DNA of 64,000 nt from Microbulbifer sp. GL-2 (lineage in GTDB: Bacteria; Pseudomonadota; Gammaproteobacteria; Pseudomonadales; Cellvibrionaceae), in assembly GCF_007183175.1 (NCBI RefSeq), contig NZ_AP019807.1, positions 1,780,001 to 1,844,000 of the forward strand. The letters are read 5' to 3'. Below the pieces are notes generated by a model that worked only from the letters and a program-made list of their open reading frames with translations, was not told the DNA's origin and ran no database searches. The translations under genes were made by a program, and so were the position numbers. Positions 46,923-56,519 of the stretch are shown here, in pieces. How positions within the stretch are numbered: the stretch's first letter is position 1; each line of letters begins with the position of its first letter.

Positions 46923-47540
46923 TCAGCGAAATATGGATTTCAATTTTGCACTGATTCCATGGAAAAACTGGTGTTTGTTTTTTGCTCTATCGCCGGTAAG
47001 AAAATTGATTTGGATCGACTGTCGCTTGCCCTCATAGCTCGGGTAGCCGTGCCAGCAATTGTCTGTCACCTTGAAGGCCACTAGTGAACCCGGGCCGGGA
47101 ATCAGTTCATCAGTAAAGTCTTCCATATCGTTTCCACTGCGCAGGATACGCAGTCGCCCGGTGGGAGCTGGCCACTCCTCGTTAAGGTAGATAAGCACCG
47201 TAATCAATTTACTCTTCGAATCCGTATGAATTCGCCCGTCCTTTGCCCGCGAATATCCGCGCAGGGTTGCCATCATGGGTTTGTCGGAAAGGTCCAAATC
47301 GAACTTTTTCCCAAGAATTTGACGGACCTCGGTACTGTCAAATTGCTGGATGAAGTGGTGCAGCCTCTCGGAGGTCTTCACATCTTTAATATTGAAACTT
47401 CCGCCTTTCTGTAGGGGAGGAAATTCCTCAATGAGAGTTATGGCCTCATCAGAGACCAGGGATTGCTCAAGGTAAAAATGGGGGAAGGGAGAGGTTTTTA
47501 CCTCAACCTGACTGAGTTGATCGATAGCGAGTTGGGACAT
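46923..47540 (-). CDS. 2-oxoglutarate/Fe(II)-dependent oxygenase
   Basis: A 205-residue protein of the prolyl-4-hydroxylase-like group. Iron ligands are His105 and Asp107 in GRIHTDSKSK and His164 in NCWHGYP. The 2-oxoglutarate contact is Arg173 in GKRQSIQINF. The N-terminal FPHFYLEQSLVSDE is typical of this group. Substrate unknown; relatives modify proteins or polysaccharide-linked residues. Monocistronic: the spacers are 108 bases to the DUF58 gene downstream in coordinates and 167 to the DUF2946 gene. Confidence 0.88.
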   Translation of the reverse strand: MSQLAIDQLSQVEVKTSPFPHFYLEQSLVSDEAITLIEEFPPLQKGGSFNIKDVKTSERLHHFIQQFDSTEVRQILGKKFDLDLSDKPMMATLRGYSRAKDGRIHTDSKSKLITVLIYLNEEWPAPTGRLRILRSGNDMEDFTDELIPGPGSLVAFKVTDNCWHGYPSYEGKRQSIQINFLTGDRAKNKHQFFHGISAKLKSIFR

Positions 47541-47648
47541 GCTTGGGTTTCGCTCCCTGCGTATTGGATCTGTTGTTTTTAATTGATCGATATTATCTCT
47601 TATTTAGTACTGCACAGATCAAGTCGAACAACACATGAGGAAGCTACC

Positions 47649-49043
47649 TTAGATCTTGCCACTGCGTTTAAGACACCAATAGGCCTCCACCAGCGCTTGG
47701 TGGAGAAGCTCCGGGCGAGAATCCACTACCTGTACATTACAAGCCTGCAACTGTTGCAGTAAACGAGCGCGCCGGCGTAAAAAGTCTTTTGCTGCAGCTC
47801 CCTCTACGGCCCCAGAGAAGTCCTCAATGGGCTTCTGTGCCAGGCGATCTACGGCAGTTTCCCTCAGGCTTGCTACCATCACCAAATGATTGCGAGTAAG
47901 GAGCCGCACTGCGGCGAGGAGTTCAACGCTGTCTTCATCACGCAGGTTAGTGATCAGAATTACCAGAGAACGGCGCTTGTGCTTGGCCAGCAGTTGCTGG
48001 GCGGCGCCGCTATAGTCCGCACTGCCGGTGCCTGAGTGGAGATCGTAGACATTATTCAGTAGCAGGTTGATGGCGCTCTCGCCCTTGACCGGTGGCAACT
48101 GCCCACCGGAACTGTCCTGGCCGGCGGCAAAGGCATGCAGGCCGACAGCGTCCCCCTGTTTAATTGCTACATAGGCTGACAATAGCAGGCCATTGAGAGC
48201 GTGGTCGAAATGGCTCAGCTCCCCATCTTTGGCGCGCATGCGCCGACCGCAGTCGAGCATGTAGATAATTTCCTGATCGCGTTCATCCTGGTACTCACGG
48301 CTGATTAATTTGTGCAGGCGCGAGCTGGCGCGCCAGTCCACCTGACGCTGGCTATCGCCCTGGCGATACTCGCGCAGTTGGCGAAAATCCATGCCCTCGC
48401 CGCGACGCTGCTGCTGGTGCAAGCCCAGCATACGCAGTGTTTGTTCGGTGGAGAGCGCCTGCAGAGAAGAAATGCCGAGAAAGTTGGGGTATACCTTTAC
48501 CGATTGTTCCTGCCCCAGCCACACGCGGGTTTGCCACAGGCCCCACGGGGACTCGGCAAGGGCCTCGATTTGAGCGAAATCAGCGCTGCCGCGACGGTGC
48601 GGAACCAGGTTGTATTCTATCGAGATTTCCTGCTCAGGCTGTAATTGTGCCGTGCGCGGTAATCCGGTTGTTGCCAGTTGTTGCGGCACACTGTCGCAGA
48701 CGGACAATCTCAGCATGCGCGGGCCAGTATTGCGCAGTTTCAGGCTGGCGCTGTTGCGTACACCAAGAGCAAGGTTACCCGGCAGCCGGCGCACACCTAC
48801 AAGACCGGTAATCCTGCGGCCGGTAAGGAAATCCAGTAGTACCGCACCGATTAGCAGCGCACTTCCGGTCCACCAGGTTGTTTCGATAAACGCCGCAGTT
48901 TCAGGCAGCCAGATGCGGGCAACACTAATCGCCAGGGCGGCCAGGCACCAGTAACCGAGGAGTTTCACCAGCCGCCGGCTGGGTCCCGGACGACCGATTT
49001 GGGTTGGGCTGGTTTGTGCTTCTGCGGCGGTGCTTAGGGTCAC
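47649..49043 (-). CDS. DUF58 protein of a MoxR cluster
   Basis: A 464-residue protein with two hydrophobic segments near the N-terminus (about 28-45 and 55-70). The DUF58 signature is GMDFRQLREYRQGDSQRQVDW. A von Willebrand-like metal site is suggested by YMLDCGRRM, a variant of D-x-S-x-S. DUF58 proteins pair with MoxR ATPases. The GTG start overlaps the moxR stop (GTGA). It is the last gene of the minus-strand cluster. Confidence 0.92.
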   Translation of the reverse strand: MTLSTAAEAQTSPTQIGRPGPSRRLVKLLGYWCLAALAISVARIWLPETAAFIETTWWTGSALLIGAVLLDFLTGRRITGLVGVRRLPGNLALGVRNSASLKLRNTGPRMLRLSVCDSVPQQLATTGLPRTAQLQPEQEISIEYNLVPHRRGSADFAQIEALAESPWGLWQTRVWLGQEQSVKVYPNFLGISSLQALSTEQTLRMLGLHQQQRRGEGMDFRQLREYRQGDSQRQVDWRASSRLHKLISREYQDERDQEIIYMLDCGRRMRAKDGELSHFDHALNGLLLSAYVAIKQGDAVGLHAFAAGQDSSGGQLPPVKGESAINLLLNNVYDLHSGTGSADYSGAAQQLLAKHKRRSLVILITNLRDEDSVELLAAVRLLTRNHLVMVASLRETAVDRLAQKPIEDFSGAVEGAAAKDFLRRRARLLQQLQACNVQVVDSRPELLHQALVEAYWCLKRSGKI

Positions 49044-50044
49044 AGTCGCGGAGCCTCGACGCCGTCGATAATCTGTGCCAGCGCGCTATCTGCGGTTTCA
49101 CCGTCAATCTCCATATCAGGCGACAGGCTTACACGGTGGCGCATTACTGGAATGGCCATGGCCTTGATATCGTCGGGTAGAACGAACTCGCGGCCTTGCA
49201 AGAGGGCACTGGCACGGGCCGCCTGCAGTAGGCCGATACTGGCGCGTGGGCCTGCAGGGCTGCGCAGTTGGGAGGCCTCTCGGGTAGCTCGAACCAGCCT
49301 TACGGCATAGTCCAACACCTGTTGATCCAGGGCTACCTGGGGCACCAGAGCTTGCAGGTACTGCAGCTGCTCGACTGTTATTTCACCGGCCGGTTTTTCC
49401 TGCAGGCTCTTTTCGATGCGACCACTGCTGGCAGCTGCGGCCAGTTGCAACTCCGCTTCCAGGCTCGGGTAATCAATCAGGACCTTAAGCAGGAAGCGGT
49501 CGAGTTCCGCTTCCGGCAGTGGGTAGGTGCCCTCCTGCTCAATGGGGTTCTGGGTGGCGAATACCATAAAGGGGCTGGGTACCGAGAATGCCTTGCCGTC
49601 GATAGTGACCTGCTTTTCCTGCATCACTTCCAACAGGGCCGCCTGGGTTTTAGCCGGGGCGCGGTTGATTTCGTCCGCCAGTAGGAGGTTGGTAAAAACT
49701 GGGCCACGGCGCACTTCGAAGCGGCTTTCACCCATGTTGTACATGGCGTGACCGGTGACATCCGCTGGCATCAGGTCCGGGGTGAACTGGATGCGGCGGA
49801 ATTTGCCACCAAAACAATTGGCCAGGGTGCGTACCAGCAGGGTTTTACCGAGGCCGGGCACGCCCTCCAACAGTACGTGGCCGGAGGCCAGCAGGGCTAC
49901 CAGAACCTGGTCAACAACTAGTTCCTGACCAATCAACAGGCGGTTGATTTTGCTGCGTAGCAATTGCAACTTGGCAGAGGCGGCCTGCCAGTCCGGCTTG
50001 TCGAGGTGGGTTTGCTGTTCTGGTTGAAGGGTGGTATCGCTCAT
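49040..50044 (-). CDS. MoxR-family AAA+ ATPase
   Basis: A 334-residue ATPase. Walker A is GVPGLGKT, Walker B is LLADEINRAPAKTQ, and sensor 1 is ATQNPIEQEGTYPLPEAELDRF, seen as ATQNPIEQ and PEAELDRF. MoxR proteins act as chaperones for metal insertion or complex assembly. It overlaps both neighbours by 4 bases, so its expression is coupled to DUF4350 upstream and DUF58 downstream. Confidence 0.95.
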   Translation of the reverse strand: MSDTTLQPEQQTHLDKPDWQAASAKLQLLRSKINRLLIGQELVVDQVLVALLASGHVLLEGVPGLGKTLLVRTLANCFGGKFRRIQFTPDLMPADVTGHAMYNMGESRFEVRRGPVFTNLLLADEINRAPAKTQAALLEVMQEKQVTIDGKAFSVPSPFMVFATQNPIEQEGTYPLPEAELDRFLLKVLIDYPSLEAELQLAAAASSGRIEKSLQEKPAGEITVEQLQYLQALVPQVALDQQVLDYAVRLVRATREASQLRSPAGPRASIGLLQAARASALLQGREFVLPDDIKAMAIPVMRHRVSLSPDMEIDGETADSALAQIIDGVEAPRL

Positions 50045-51357
50045 AGGACTGCCTCGATTCGCTGCAGATTGCGCATTTGTTCAGTAAAGGTTTCTTCACT
50101 AGCCGCTGGGGTACCCCACAGGCTGGCGATGATGTCGTGTTTGCTGAGGCCGGTTGCGGCACTGAGCTTTTCCGCCAGCTTGTGCCGGGCAATGGAGTCT
50201 GTATCAGTGGCACGGAGATTACGTAGTAGCTCAGTGCGCTGGCCGCGCAATAGTTGTTCGCATTGGTCATCGCGCCAGTAGTAGTGGCCACAGGCGGAGA
50301 TATGTTCCAGCAGGGATCTACGTGCGGATTCCGGTGACGGTTGCAAGGGGCCGAAGCGGCGAGCACGCAAGAACAACCAGCCGAGTAAAGCCAGGGCGCC
50401 GGCTAGGAAGAACTCTGTGGCATATTTGCGCGCCAGGTAACTTAGTGAGTCGAAGCGCGGTCGGGTGAGGAAGACAAAATCGCCACTGCCAGCCAGCAGC
50501 TGCAGGAAATAGGCATGGTCGAAATGTCCGATGCGGTGTGACTGCCAGATCCCACTATCAGTCAGCAGGGTAATCACCCCGCTACCGCGTTCAAACTGCA
50601 TAAAGGGCACTGCTTCGTCGTCACGCCATACCCTGGCCCAGAATACCGGCGCGTTGTCGATAGTATCGTCGTCGAGTCCGGGGTGATAGAGCAGGTGGCT
50701 GGCATCGAAATGCAGTTGGATCTTTGTTCCATGATCTGTGGGCAAGCTGACCAGATCCTCTGGTTCCACATCCGGATTGCGAGGTTTTTCCTGAGAAGTT
50801 TCCGCCTCCTCTTCTGTAGAGACGCCTGCATCAATCCTGCGGTTGTATTCGCGCAGAGCTTCTCCCGGGCTCTGTTCTGGAGTCAGCTCTGCGTCTTCAC
50901 CGAGCAACTGCTGTAGAGGGTGTTCGAAGCTGTACTCATAGTGCCCCTCCATAATGGAGACATCCAGCTCCTCCAGTAGCCAGTCGCGCTCCTCGCTGCG
51001 CTGTTCATCAAAATCAAAACCCTCCGTGCGGGCCACTACAATGGCGTGACCGCCACTATCTACCCAATTCAGCAGCTCCGCCACCCGCTGGGGGTTGTAG
51101 ACCTGCGAGGAACTGGCGATAAACAGGGTGGCGTTCGGGGATAGCCCGTTTAATATGGAAATATTCTCTGCCTGTTGGGATTCCAGCCCTATAGCGGCGA
51201 GGTACTTCTCCGCTGCCAGGAACAGGTTGCGTCGTGCTTCCGAGTCCCAACCTCGATCCTTTTCTTCTGTGTAACGCTCGAAAAAGGTAAGAAATCCCCA
51301 CAACAACAGGCCACAGAACAGCAGTGAGACACCGATTAAAAGGCGCTTAGTGGTCAT
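50041..51357 (-). CDS. DUF4350 domain membrane protein
   Basis: A 438-residue protein starting MTTKRLLIGVSLLFCGLLLW, a membrane segment, at ATG 51357 with GAGG nine bases before it. An in-frame start at 51465 would extend 108 bases into the upstream gene and is rejected. The periplasmic DUF4350 part has LFIASSSQVYNPQRVAELLNWVDSGGHAIV, read as SSSQVYNPQRV and WVDSGGHAIV, a glutamine-amidotransferase-like fold. A second helix near residue 325 (FFLAGALALLGWLFL) precedes a cytoplasmic helical tail. It overlaps the DUF4129 gene by 11 bases and moxR by 4. Confidence 0.88.
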   Translation of the reverse strand: MTTKRLLIGVSLLFCGLLLWGFLTFFERYTEEKDRGWDSEARRNLFLAAEKYLAAIGLESQQAENISILNGLSPNATLFIASSSQVYNPQRVAELLNWVDSGGHAIVVARTEGFDFDEQRSEERDWLLEELDVSIMEGHYEYSFEHPLQQLLGEDAELTPEQSPGEALREYNRRIDAGVSTEEEAETSQEKPRNPDVEPEDLVSLPTDHGTKIQLHFDASHLLYHPGLDDDTIDNAPVFWARVWRDDEAVPFMQFERGSGVITLLTDSGIWQSHRIGHFDHAYFLQLLAGSGDFVFLTRPRFDSLSYLARKYATEFFLAGALALLGWLFLRARRFGPLQPSPESARRSLLEHISACGHYYWRDDQCEQLLRGQRTELLRNLRATDTDSIARHKLAEKLSAATGLSKHDIIASLWGTPAASEETFTEQMRNLQRIEAVL

Positions 51358-52930
51358 TGCTGAATACCTCTCGCCACTCCTGGCACAATGCGTCCATCCG
51401 CGTTTTGACTGGATTGCGATGGGCATAGGCGAGTTGCTGCCAATCGGTGGTGAGGTGCTGTACAAATTGGCTTAGGGGGGCTGTCACCGGAGGCAGGTTC
51501 TCGCTGGGTTCCCGCTGACGCCGGTATACCAATTGCGCGCATTCACTTTCGGTCAGGTGATCGCCGAAGTGAAACTGGAAGTCCTCTATCAGGTGGGACA
51601 GGGTGGCGCGGTACAGCAAACCGAGGCTGGCTCGTTTTTCGCCGGCTTGCCACAAACGCTGTACTTCCGCACATACATCATCGGGCAGGCTGGACTGGCG
51701 TACATCAAGACCGAACAGAGTTTCCGGTGCAATGGCTTTTTGCTTGGGTTTGCGCTGCCAGCGCAAGCTTTTGAGGATGGCATCGTGGTGGCGCCAGCCG
51801 AGGTAGATCAGTCCCGTGATAACGCCAACCCATAACAGGATCTCAATCAATCTGGCGATGATGGGTCCCAAACTGAAATCGGAGGAATCACCGTCGTCAG
51901 GAGAGCGGTTAAACAGCCACTCGATAAATTTGATAAGCCATTCGGGGATTTTCTGCTCTTCGCTTCTCGTATCTTTCAAGCGCCAGCCATTGATCTGCTC
52001 TACCTGGTGAAAATCTTCACCCGCGAGAATCTCATCGATATTTTGCTGGGCCTGTTGGGGTGTTTCCAATGAGTCTGCTTTGATTTCCGGCGCTGCGATG
52101 AGAGAGCCGAAGGCGATTGCGAAAAGCAGGAGTAGCGAGGCAGCACTTGAGCCCCCGGCTTTACGGCGCTGGCGCGGCTGCTGTTCACGCTGATGGCGTT
52201 CGGCCAGGTTACGGAATTGGATTTCGATATCCCAGCCCTCCAACTCAATACGTCGACCTATATACAGGCAGAAACCGGAGACGATATAAAATGGAGCTAC
52301 TGCTGCCATGATGAACAGGTAAAGCACATTGGAGACCCACTCCAGCTCCAGGGTATCGCCCCTGAATATCGGCTGCCAATTGATGTTGGTGGCCACCTGC
52401 TCGGGGATAAACAGGTAGATCAAGATAAACGCGGCGATCAGCAGGAACCCCTCCAGGTGGACACCGGTCAGAGTCAGCCAGGTGGAGGCGCTTGAATGTT
52501 TGCGGTGCAGTACGCCAATACGCGAGTTGCGAGCCGCGCCACTGGATTGTTCCAGCACGGTGACCGGCATATCAAAAGAGCGGGTTGGGCTCAGGCGACG
52601 CAACGTAATCCATGCCAGCCAGTCGTGGCGGTTTTGTGTGAAAAACTGCTTTAGGGCGGCCAGGACTGATACTGGAGAGCCAAACAGGGCTTGGCTGATT
52701 ATATATAGGGGCAGTCGATCGAAAACCGGTTTTAGCCACCAGACAGCAAACATCGACCACCCGGGAGAGCCGGGAAACAGCCAAGCCAGGGTGCCGAGCA
52801 AAATCGCTGCTGGTAGCAGCCATACCAGGAATAAAGGTAACCAGTACTTTCTCGCCAGGACCGTCCCCAGATCAATAGACTCCCACTGTGAGCGCAGGCG
52901 TGCCTGGACGGCCAGGTTTTTAACTTGCAC
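51347..52930 (-). CDS. DUF4129 domain multi-pass membrane protein
   Basis: A 527-residue protein. Hydrophobic segments lie near residues 30-50, 60-80, 160-178, 205-228, 268-282 and 355-375. The C-terminal DUF4129 domain holds EVQRLWQAGEKRASLGLLYRA and LTESECAQLV, typical of the transglutaminase- and MoxR-linked families. GTG start with GAGG upstream; it overlaps the SpoIIM-like gene by 11 bases. Probably part of a membrane complex with its cluster partners. Confidence 0.88.
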   Translation of the reverse strand: MQVKNLAVQARLRSQWESIDLGTVLARKYWLPLFLVWLLPAAILLGTLAWLFPGSPGWSMFAVWWLKPVFDRLPLYIISQALFGSPVSVLAALKQFFTQNRHDWLAWITLRRLSPTRSFDMPVTVLEQSSGAARNSRIGVLHRKHSSASTWLTLTGVHLEGFLLIAAFILIYLFIPEQVATNINWQPIFRGDTLELEWVSNVLYLFIMAAVAPFYIVSGFCLYIGRRIELEGWDIEIQFRNLAERHQREQQPRQRRKAGGSSAASLLLLFAIAFGSLIAAPEIKADSLETPQQAQQNIDEILAGEDFHQVEQINGWRLKDTRSEEQKIPEWLIKFIEWLFNRSPDDGDSSDFSLGPIIARLIEILLWVGVITGLIYLGWRHHDAILKSLRWQRKPKQKAIAPETLFGLDVRQSSLPDDVCAEVQRLWQAGEKRASLGLLYRATLSHLIEDFQFHFGDHLTESECAQLVYRRQREPSENLPPVTAPLSQFVQHLTTDWQQLAYAHRNPVKTRMDALCQEWREVFSNDH

Positions 52931-53891
52931 TGCTCACCTCTCTGCGCCCAGCCAGGACGAAGTAAGCGAATACCAGTACCCAAAGCAGCGCGCCGACACC
53001 GAGTTTGATACTGATGGGGGTGGCGGCACTGGAGGACCAGAAGGCTTCGAGAAAGGCGGCGATCACCAGCATCAGGAAAGTGCCATACATGATCTTCATT
53101 GCCTCGACACTGGCCAGGCGCAGGGCCACCGAGCGTCGGTGTTGCCCAGGGTCTACCAATGAGCGCCCAAGCAACAGACCGGCGGCACCGGCCAGGACTA
53201 TAGCGGTCAATTCAAATGCGCCGTGGCCAATCACAAACGGATAAAAAGTGGAGACAAAACCCACCCGTGTAATATGGCCAAAAACCGCTCCGAGATAGAC
53301 ACCGTTGAAGACCAGGAAAAAAATGGAACCAAGGCCAAACAGTATACCCCCGGCAAAAGTGCGAAAGGCGATACCGATATTGTTCTTGATGTAGAAGCCA
53401 AACATACGCAAATCGGTATCCGAGCCGCGCTCACGGCCCAGTACGCGGTTGCCGGGGTCATACATGGACTCCAGCGAAAGCACATCTCCCGGTGACATTA
53501 CCGCATAAATCAGAGCGTCATTGTTGTAGGTACCAATACCCATCACCAGAGCAGGCAGTAAGAACAGAGCGCTGGCCAGTGCCACGGTGCGGCCATTGGC
53601 TCGCACCGCCTGCGGAAAGCCGGCGAGCAGGTAGTGTAGCCAGCCCTTGCGGCGCAGGGTCTGTTGACGATAGACCCGGTGATGAGCGGCCATCACCAAT
53701 TGGTTGAGGTGGTCGATCAGCCGGCCGGTATACTGCCGCTCCTTGGCCATCGCTAACTGTTGGCATAGGTCACGATATGCTGCGGGCAGGTCCAGTGCTG
53801 CCGCTTTCGCATCTTTGCCATCACCTTTCAGCCAGGTTTCTAATTGCGTCCAGCTATCGCGATAGCGGTTTTCGAAATCTCTCTGTCGCAT
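52920..53891 (-). CDS. SpoIIM (stage II sporulation M-like) membrane protein
   Basis: A 323-residue protein with a cytoplasmic helical N-terminus (about 1-100) and five or six membrane segments after it. The segment FGFYIKNNIGIAFRTFAGGI (about 160-180) and the later GHGAFELTAIVLAGAAGLLLG are signatures of the SpoIIM/DUF95 family. These occur in non-sporulating bacteria with RDD and MoxR genes. Role unknown. The RDD gene ends 5 bases before its start. Confidence 0.92.
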   Translation of the reverse strand: MRQRDFENRYRDSWTQLETWLKGDGKDAKAAALDLPAAYRDLCQQLAMAKERQYTGRLIDHLNQLVMAAHHRVYRQQTLRRKGWLHYLLAGFPQAVRANGRTVALASALFLLPALVMGIGTYNNDALIYAVMSPGDVLSLESMYDPGNRVLGRERGSDTDLRMFGFYIKNNIGIAFRTFAGGILFGLGSIFFLVFNGVYLGAVFGHITRVGFVSTFYPFVIGHGAFELTAIVLAGAAGLLLGRSLVDPGQHRRSVALRLASVEAMKIMYGTFLMLVIAAFLEAFWSSSAATPISIKLGVGALLWVLVFAYFVLAGRREVSSAS

Positions 53892-53896
53892 AAATT

Positions 53897-54580
53897 CTAG
53901 CCCCTGCCACCCAAGAGCCAGCTGCCAACTGAGCGCAGGTAGTCCAATGCAGCACCATCTCTCTTTTGAGTAATGGGCTCGAGCAGGTTGGCGAGTTCCT
54001 GCTGGCGCGCCTCACTCAAGTCATTGTGACGCTCCAACAGGCTGACCAGGGCTTGCTGGTCCGGCTGTTTAAGATTGCGTGGCGGCGGTAGTGGTGCACT
54101 GTCTGGCAGTGCAATGGGGGCCTTGTCAGTCTCCCTGTAGACTACCAGAGTGCCTGCGGCCAGGTCGCCCAAACGCTGGAAATACCGCCCCAGGGTCATG
54201 GCGATAATGCCAGTGGCGTAGGCGAAGGGTAGGAAGTCAGCAAAGCGTAACAGGTTGCGCACTATGGAGGCACCCCAGGAAATGGGGGTGAGATTGTCAT
54301 TCACCACCATCAGGCCGAAGGCTTTTTTCCCCGGTGTCTGGCCGCCGCGCAGCACTTCAAAGAACACCGGGTAGAACCACTCCAACAGGAAGGAGCAAAC
54401 CAACCAGATACCCATACCGGCGGTATCAGCAAAAGCCAAAACTATACCGAGCCCGGTTAGTACCAAGGTGCGATAAAATAAATCCACCGCAAAGGCGAGA
54501 ATACGCGGAACAGGCCCAGCGGCCCGCGCGCGCAAGTCGATACCCTCGGGGGTTTCGACATTGTAGGTGGTATCCAGCAA
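53897..54580 (-). CDS. RDD family membrane protein
   Basis: A 227-residue protein. The RDD pattern is seen as RILAFAVDLFYRTLV near 26-40 (Arg and Asp in the first helix), then GGQTPGKKAFGLMVV and FLPFAYATG. Three helices. The C-terminal 60 residues are hydrophilic and helical. The start is a TTG with AGGAG seven bases upstream; no better start is seen. It is probably the first gene of the operon that continues to DUF58, or second after the gene at 54608. Confidence 0.88.
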   Translation of the reverse strand: MLDTTYNVETPEGIDLRARAAGPVPRILAFAVDLFYRTLVLTGLGIVLAFADTAGMGIWLVCSFLLEWFYPVFFEVLRGGQTPGKKAFGLMVVNDNLTPISWGASIVRNLLRFADFLPFAYATGIIAMTLGRYFQRLGDLAAGTLVVYRETDKAPIALPDSAPLPPPRNLKQPDQQALVSLLERHNDLSEARQQELANLLEPITQKRDGAALDYLRSVGSWLLGGRG

Positions 54581-54607
54581 GCCACCGCTCCTGTCAGGTT
54601 GAGAGGA

Positions 54608-55342
54608 TTATGCCCCTTGGGGGCCGCCAAAGACTTTGCGGTAGGCGACGCCAAAAGCAATACAAGTAAGCGGCAGGGCCCAAATACTACCGATTAATAC
54701 TGCAAAGAAACCAGCAAGTACTATCAAAAGGATTAAGAGCATAAAACCAAAGAAACTAAACCAGTTCTTTGTAACAGCTTTGCGAGAGGCTTCCAAAGCT
54801 TGCCAGGGGCCCAAGTTTTGATCGACAACCAGAGGGATGGCAAACATATAGGCAATCATTAAGTAGATGCCTGGAATAACAAGCAGTAAAAAGCCGATGA
54901 GAATAAAGATCCACATAAGAAGATTGACAGCAATCAAGGACACAATCTTATCGAAATAGGCAAATACTTCGGTGCCGGATGTCTCTTCCCCACGAGCAAT
55001 CTTGATTCCGATCATTGTAAAACCGGCAGCGAGAGGAAGCCCTACAATCGTTGTTATCAGGTTGTAAATGAGTTCTTGAGTGATTGATGTATCGCCTTCG
55101 GCCGTGAGAGCACCCGTAACGAGGCCCGCAGCTACACTTATGGCAATAATTGCAATCCCATACAGTAGAATGCCCAGCCATACTGTACGCTTCTTCCCCT
55201 TACTCAGTTGCCAGCCTTCATTGATGGCATCTCCGATAGAAAACGTGTAATCCCCAGCAATACCTTTTTCAATAGAGCCAAAATCAGTGTTTTCTTCCCG
55301 GCTGGCCAGCTCCGCTTCGGGAGCCTTATAGATGTCACTCAT
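54608..55342 (-). CDS. Multi-pass membrane protein with YKAPEAEL N-terminal motif
   Basis: A 244-residue protein. MSDIYKAPEAELASREEN is a short hydrophilic head, followed by a cytoplasmic segment with YTFSIGDAINEGWQLSKG and about five or six helices. FLLLVIPGIYLMIAYMFAIPLVVDQNLGPWQALEASRKAV (read as the motifs VIPGIYL and GPWQALEASRKAV) is common to the DUF975/GPDPase-membrane-domain-like family. Function unknown. It lies 27 bases upstream of the RDD gene on the same strand and may belong to the cluster. Confidence 0.8.
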   Translation of the reverse strand: MSDIYKAPEAELASREENTDFGSIEKGIAGDYTFSIGDAINEGWQLSKGKKRTVWLGILLYGIAIIAISVAAGLVTGALTAEGDTSITQELIYNLITTIVGLPLAAGFTMIGIKIARGEETSGTEVFAYFDKIVSLIAVNLLMWIFILIGFLLLVIPGIYLMIAYMFAIPLVVDQNLGPWQALEASRKAVTKNWFSFFGFMLLILLIVLAGFFAVLIGSIWALPLTCIAFGVAYRKVFGGPQGA

Positions 55343-55508
55343 CCGTTTGTTGTCCTCATTAAAGGTTTAGTTTGTAGGCATGCAGAGTCTTGGGCGCGAA
55401 TATCTCACAGCCACGATTTAGGAACAATGCCACGCCAGTACAGTGATGGATTAGGTGATGAACCTTTCTCAGCATAAAATCCATTTATAGGTAGAGAGGA
55501 AAGTAATA

Positions 55509-56126
55509 ATGAAGAAAACACTGTGGTCTGGCGCTATGGTACTGGCATTGCTGCTGGCAGGTTATGTGGTGTTGCCCTTCTATGCGTTGGAGCAATTGCA
55601 GCGGGCCGCACAGATGGCCGCGGCGGAAGAGCCCGAAAAAAGGCGAGAAAGTCTTGATACCCTGGAACGCTATGTGGACTTTCCTGTATTACGTGACAAC
55701 TTAAAGCTTCGCCTGCAAAGTCAGTTGCGCTCTTCAATCGGTAATTCGATCCCGCAGGAATTTGATGAGTTGATGACTGCAGGGGCAAATTTCTTTATGG
55801 GGCCGTTGCTACAGCAATTTATTAATCCGGAGGGAGTCGCGGAGTTACTGCGAGGTGGCAAGGATCTGCAATCTTTTGAGCGCGAAATTTTTGCTCAAGG
55901 TTCGCAGGAGGAGCCCGGCCCCGTTCCTGAAAAAGTCCATTCAGAGGGAGATAGTTCCAGTAATGGCTGGCGGCGCCTCGGCTGGCGCTTTACAGATATC
56001 AACCACATGAGAGCCGACTACGGCGAGCATAACCACGCGGAATTACGCCTGCTTATGCAGCGCAATGGACTGCATTGGCAGCTGGTGGATATCGAATTAC
56101 TCGATCATCAGGATCGGGAGGGTTAA
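55509..56126 (+). CDS. DUF2939 family protein
   Basis: A 205-residue protein with an N-terminal membrane anchor or signal (MKKTLWSGAMVLALLLAGYV). The body matches DUF2939: LERYVDFPVLRDNLKLRLQ near 52-70, a middle segment with FINPEGVAELLRGGK and a C-terminal beta part (ELRLLMQRNGLHWQLVDIEL). Function unknown. GAGGAAAG precedes the ATG. The DUF2237 gene starts two bases after the stop. Confidence 0.85.
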   Translation: MKKTLWSGAMVLALLLAGYVVLPFYALEQLQRAAQMAAAEEPEKRRESLDTLERYVDFPVLRDNLKLRLQSQLRSSIGNSIPQEFDELMTAGANFFMGPLLQQFINPEGVAELLRGGKDLQSFEREIFAQGSQEEPGPVPEKVHSEGDSSSNGWRRLGWRFTDINHMRADYGEHNHAELRLLMQRNGLHWQLVDIELLDHQDREG

Positions 56127-56128
56127 CT

Positions 56129-56506
56129 GTGGACGTCGATAATTCGGTCAATGTATTTGGGGACTTACTGGTTCCCTGCAGCCTGGAGCCAATCACGGGT
56201 TTTTTTCGCGATGGTTGTTGTAACACTTGCCAGGAAGATAGGGGGTCACATACGGTTTGTGTGGAGGTAAATGCAGAGTTTCTGGAGTTTTCCCAAAGTC
56301 GTGGCAATGACCTGAGTACCCCTGTCGAGGAGTATGGTTTTCCGGGGCTGGCCCCTGGAGACCGCTGGTGTCTGTGCGCTTCACGCTGGTTGGAGGCTCA
56401 GAAACAGGACAGTGCGCCGAGGGTATTCCTGCAGCGCACACATGTAAAAGCTTTGGAGATAATACCCCTACAATTGTTGCGCAAGTACGCTGCCGATTTG
56501 AATTGA
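56129..56506 (+). CDS. DUF2237 family protein
   Basis: A protein of about 125 residues. It has the conserved DUF2237 core: NVFGDLLVPCS, TGFFRDGCCNTC, SRGNDLSTP, GFPGLAPGDRWCLCASRW and THVKALEIIPLQLL. Five Cys are conserved-looking. The family is widespread and of unknown function. The start is GTG 56129 with a strong GGGAGGG six bases upstream; an in-frame ATG at 56075 lies inside the DUF2939 gene and is less likely. Confidence 0.9.
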   Translation: MDVDNSVNVFGDLLVPCSLEPITGFFRDGCCNTCQEDRGSHTVCVEVNAEFLEFSQSRGNDLSTPVEEYGFPGLAPGDRWCLCASRWLEAQKQDSAPRVFLQRTHVKALEIIPLQLLRKYAADLN

Positions 56507-56519
56507 ATGGCATCGGGCT

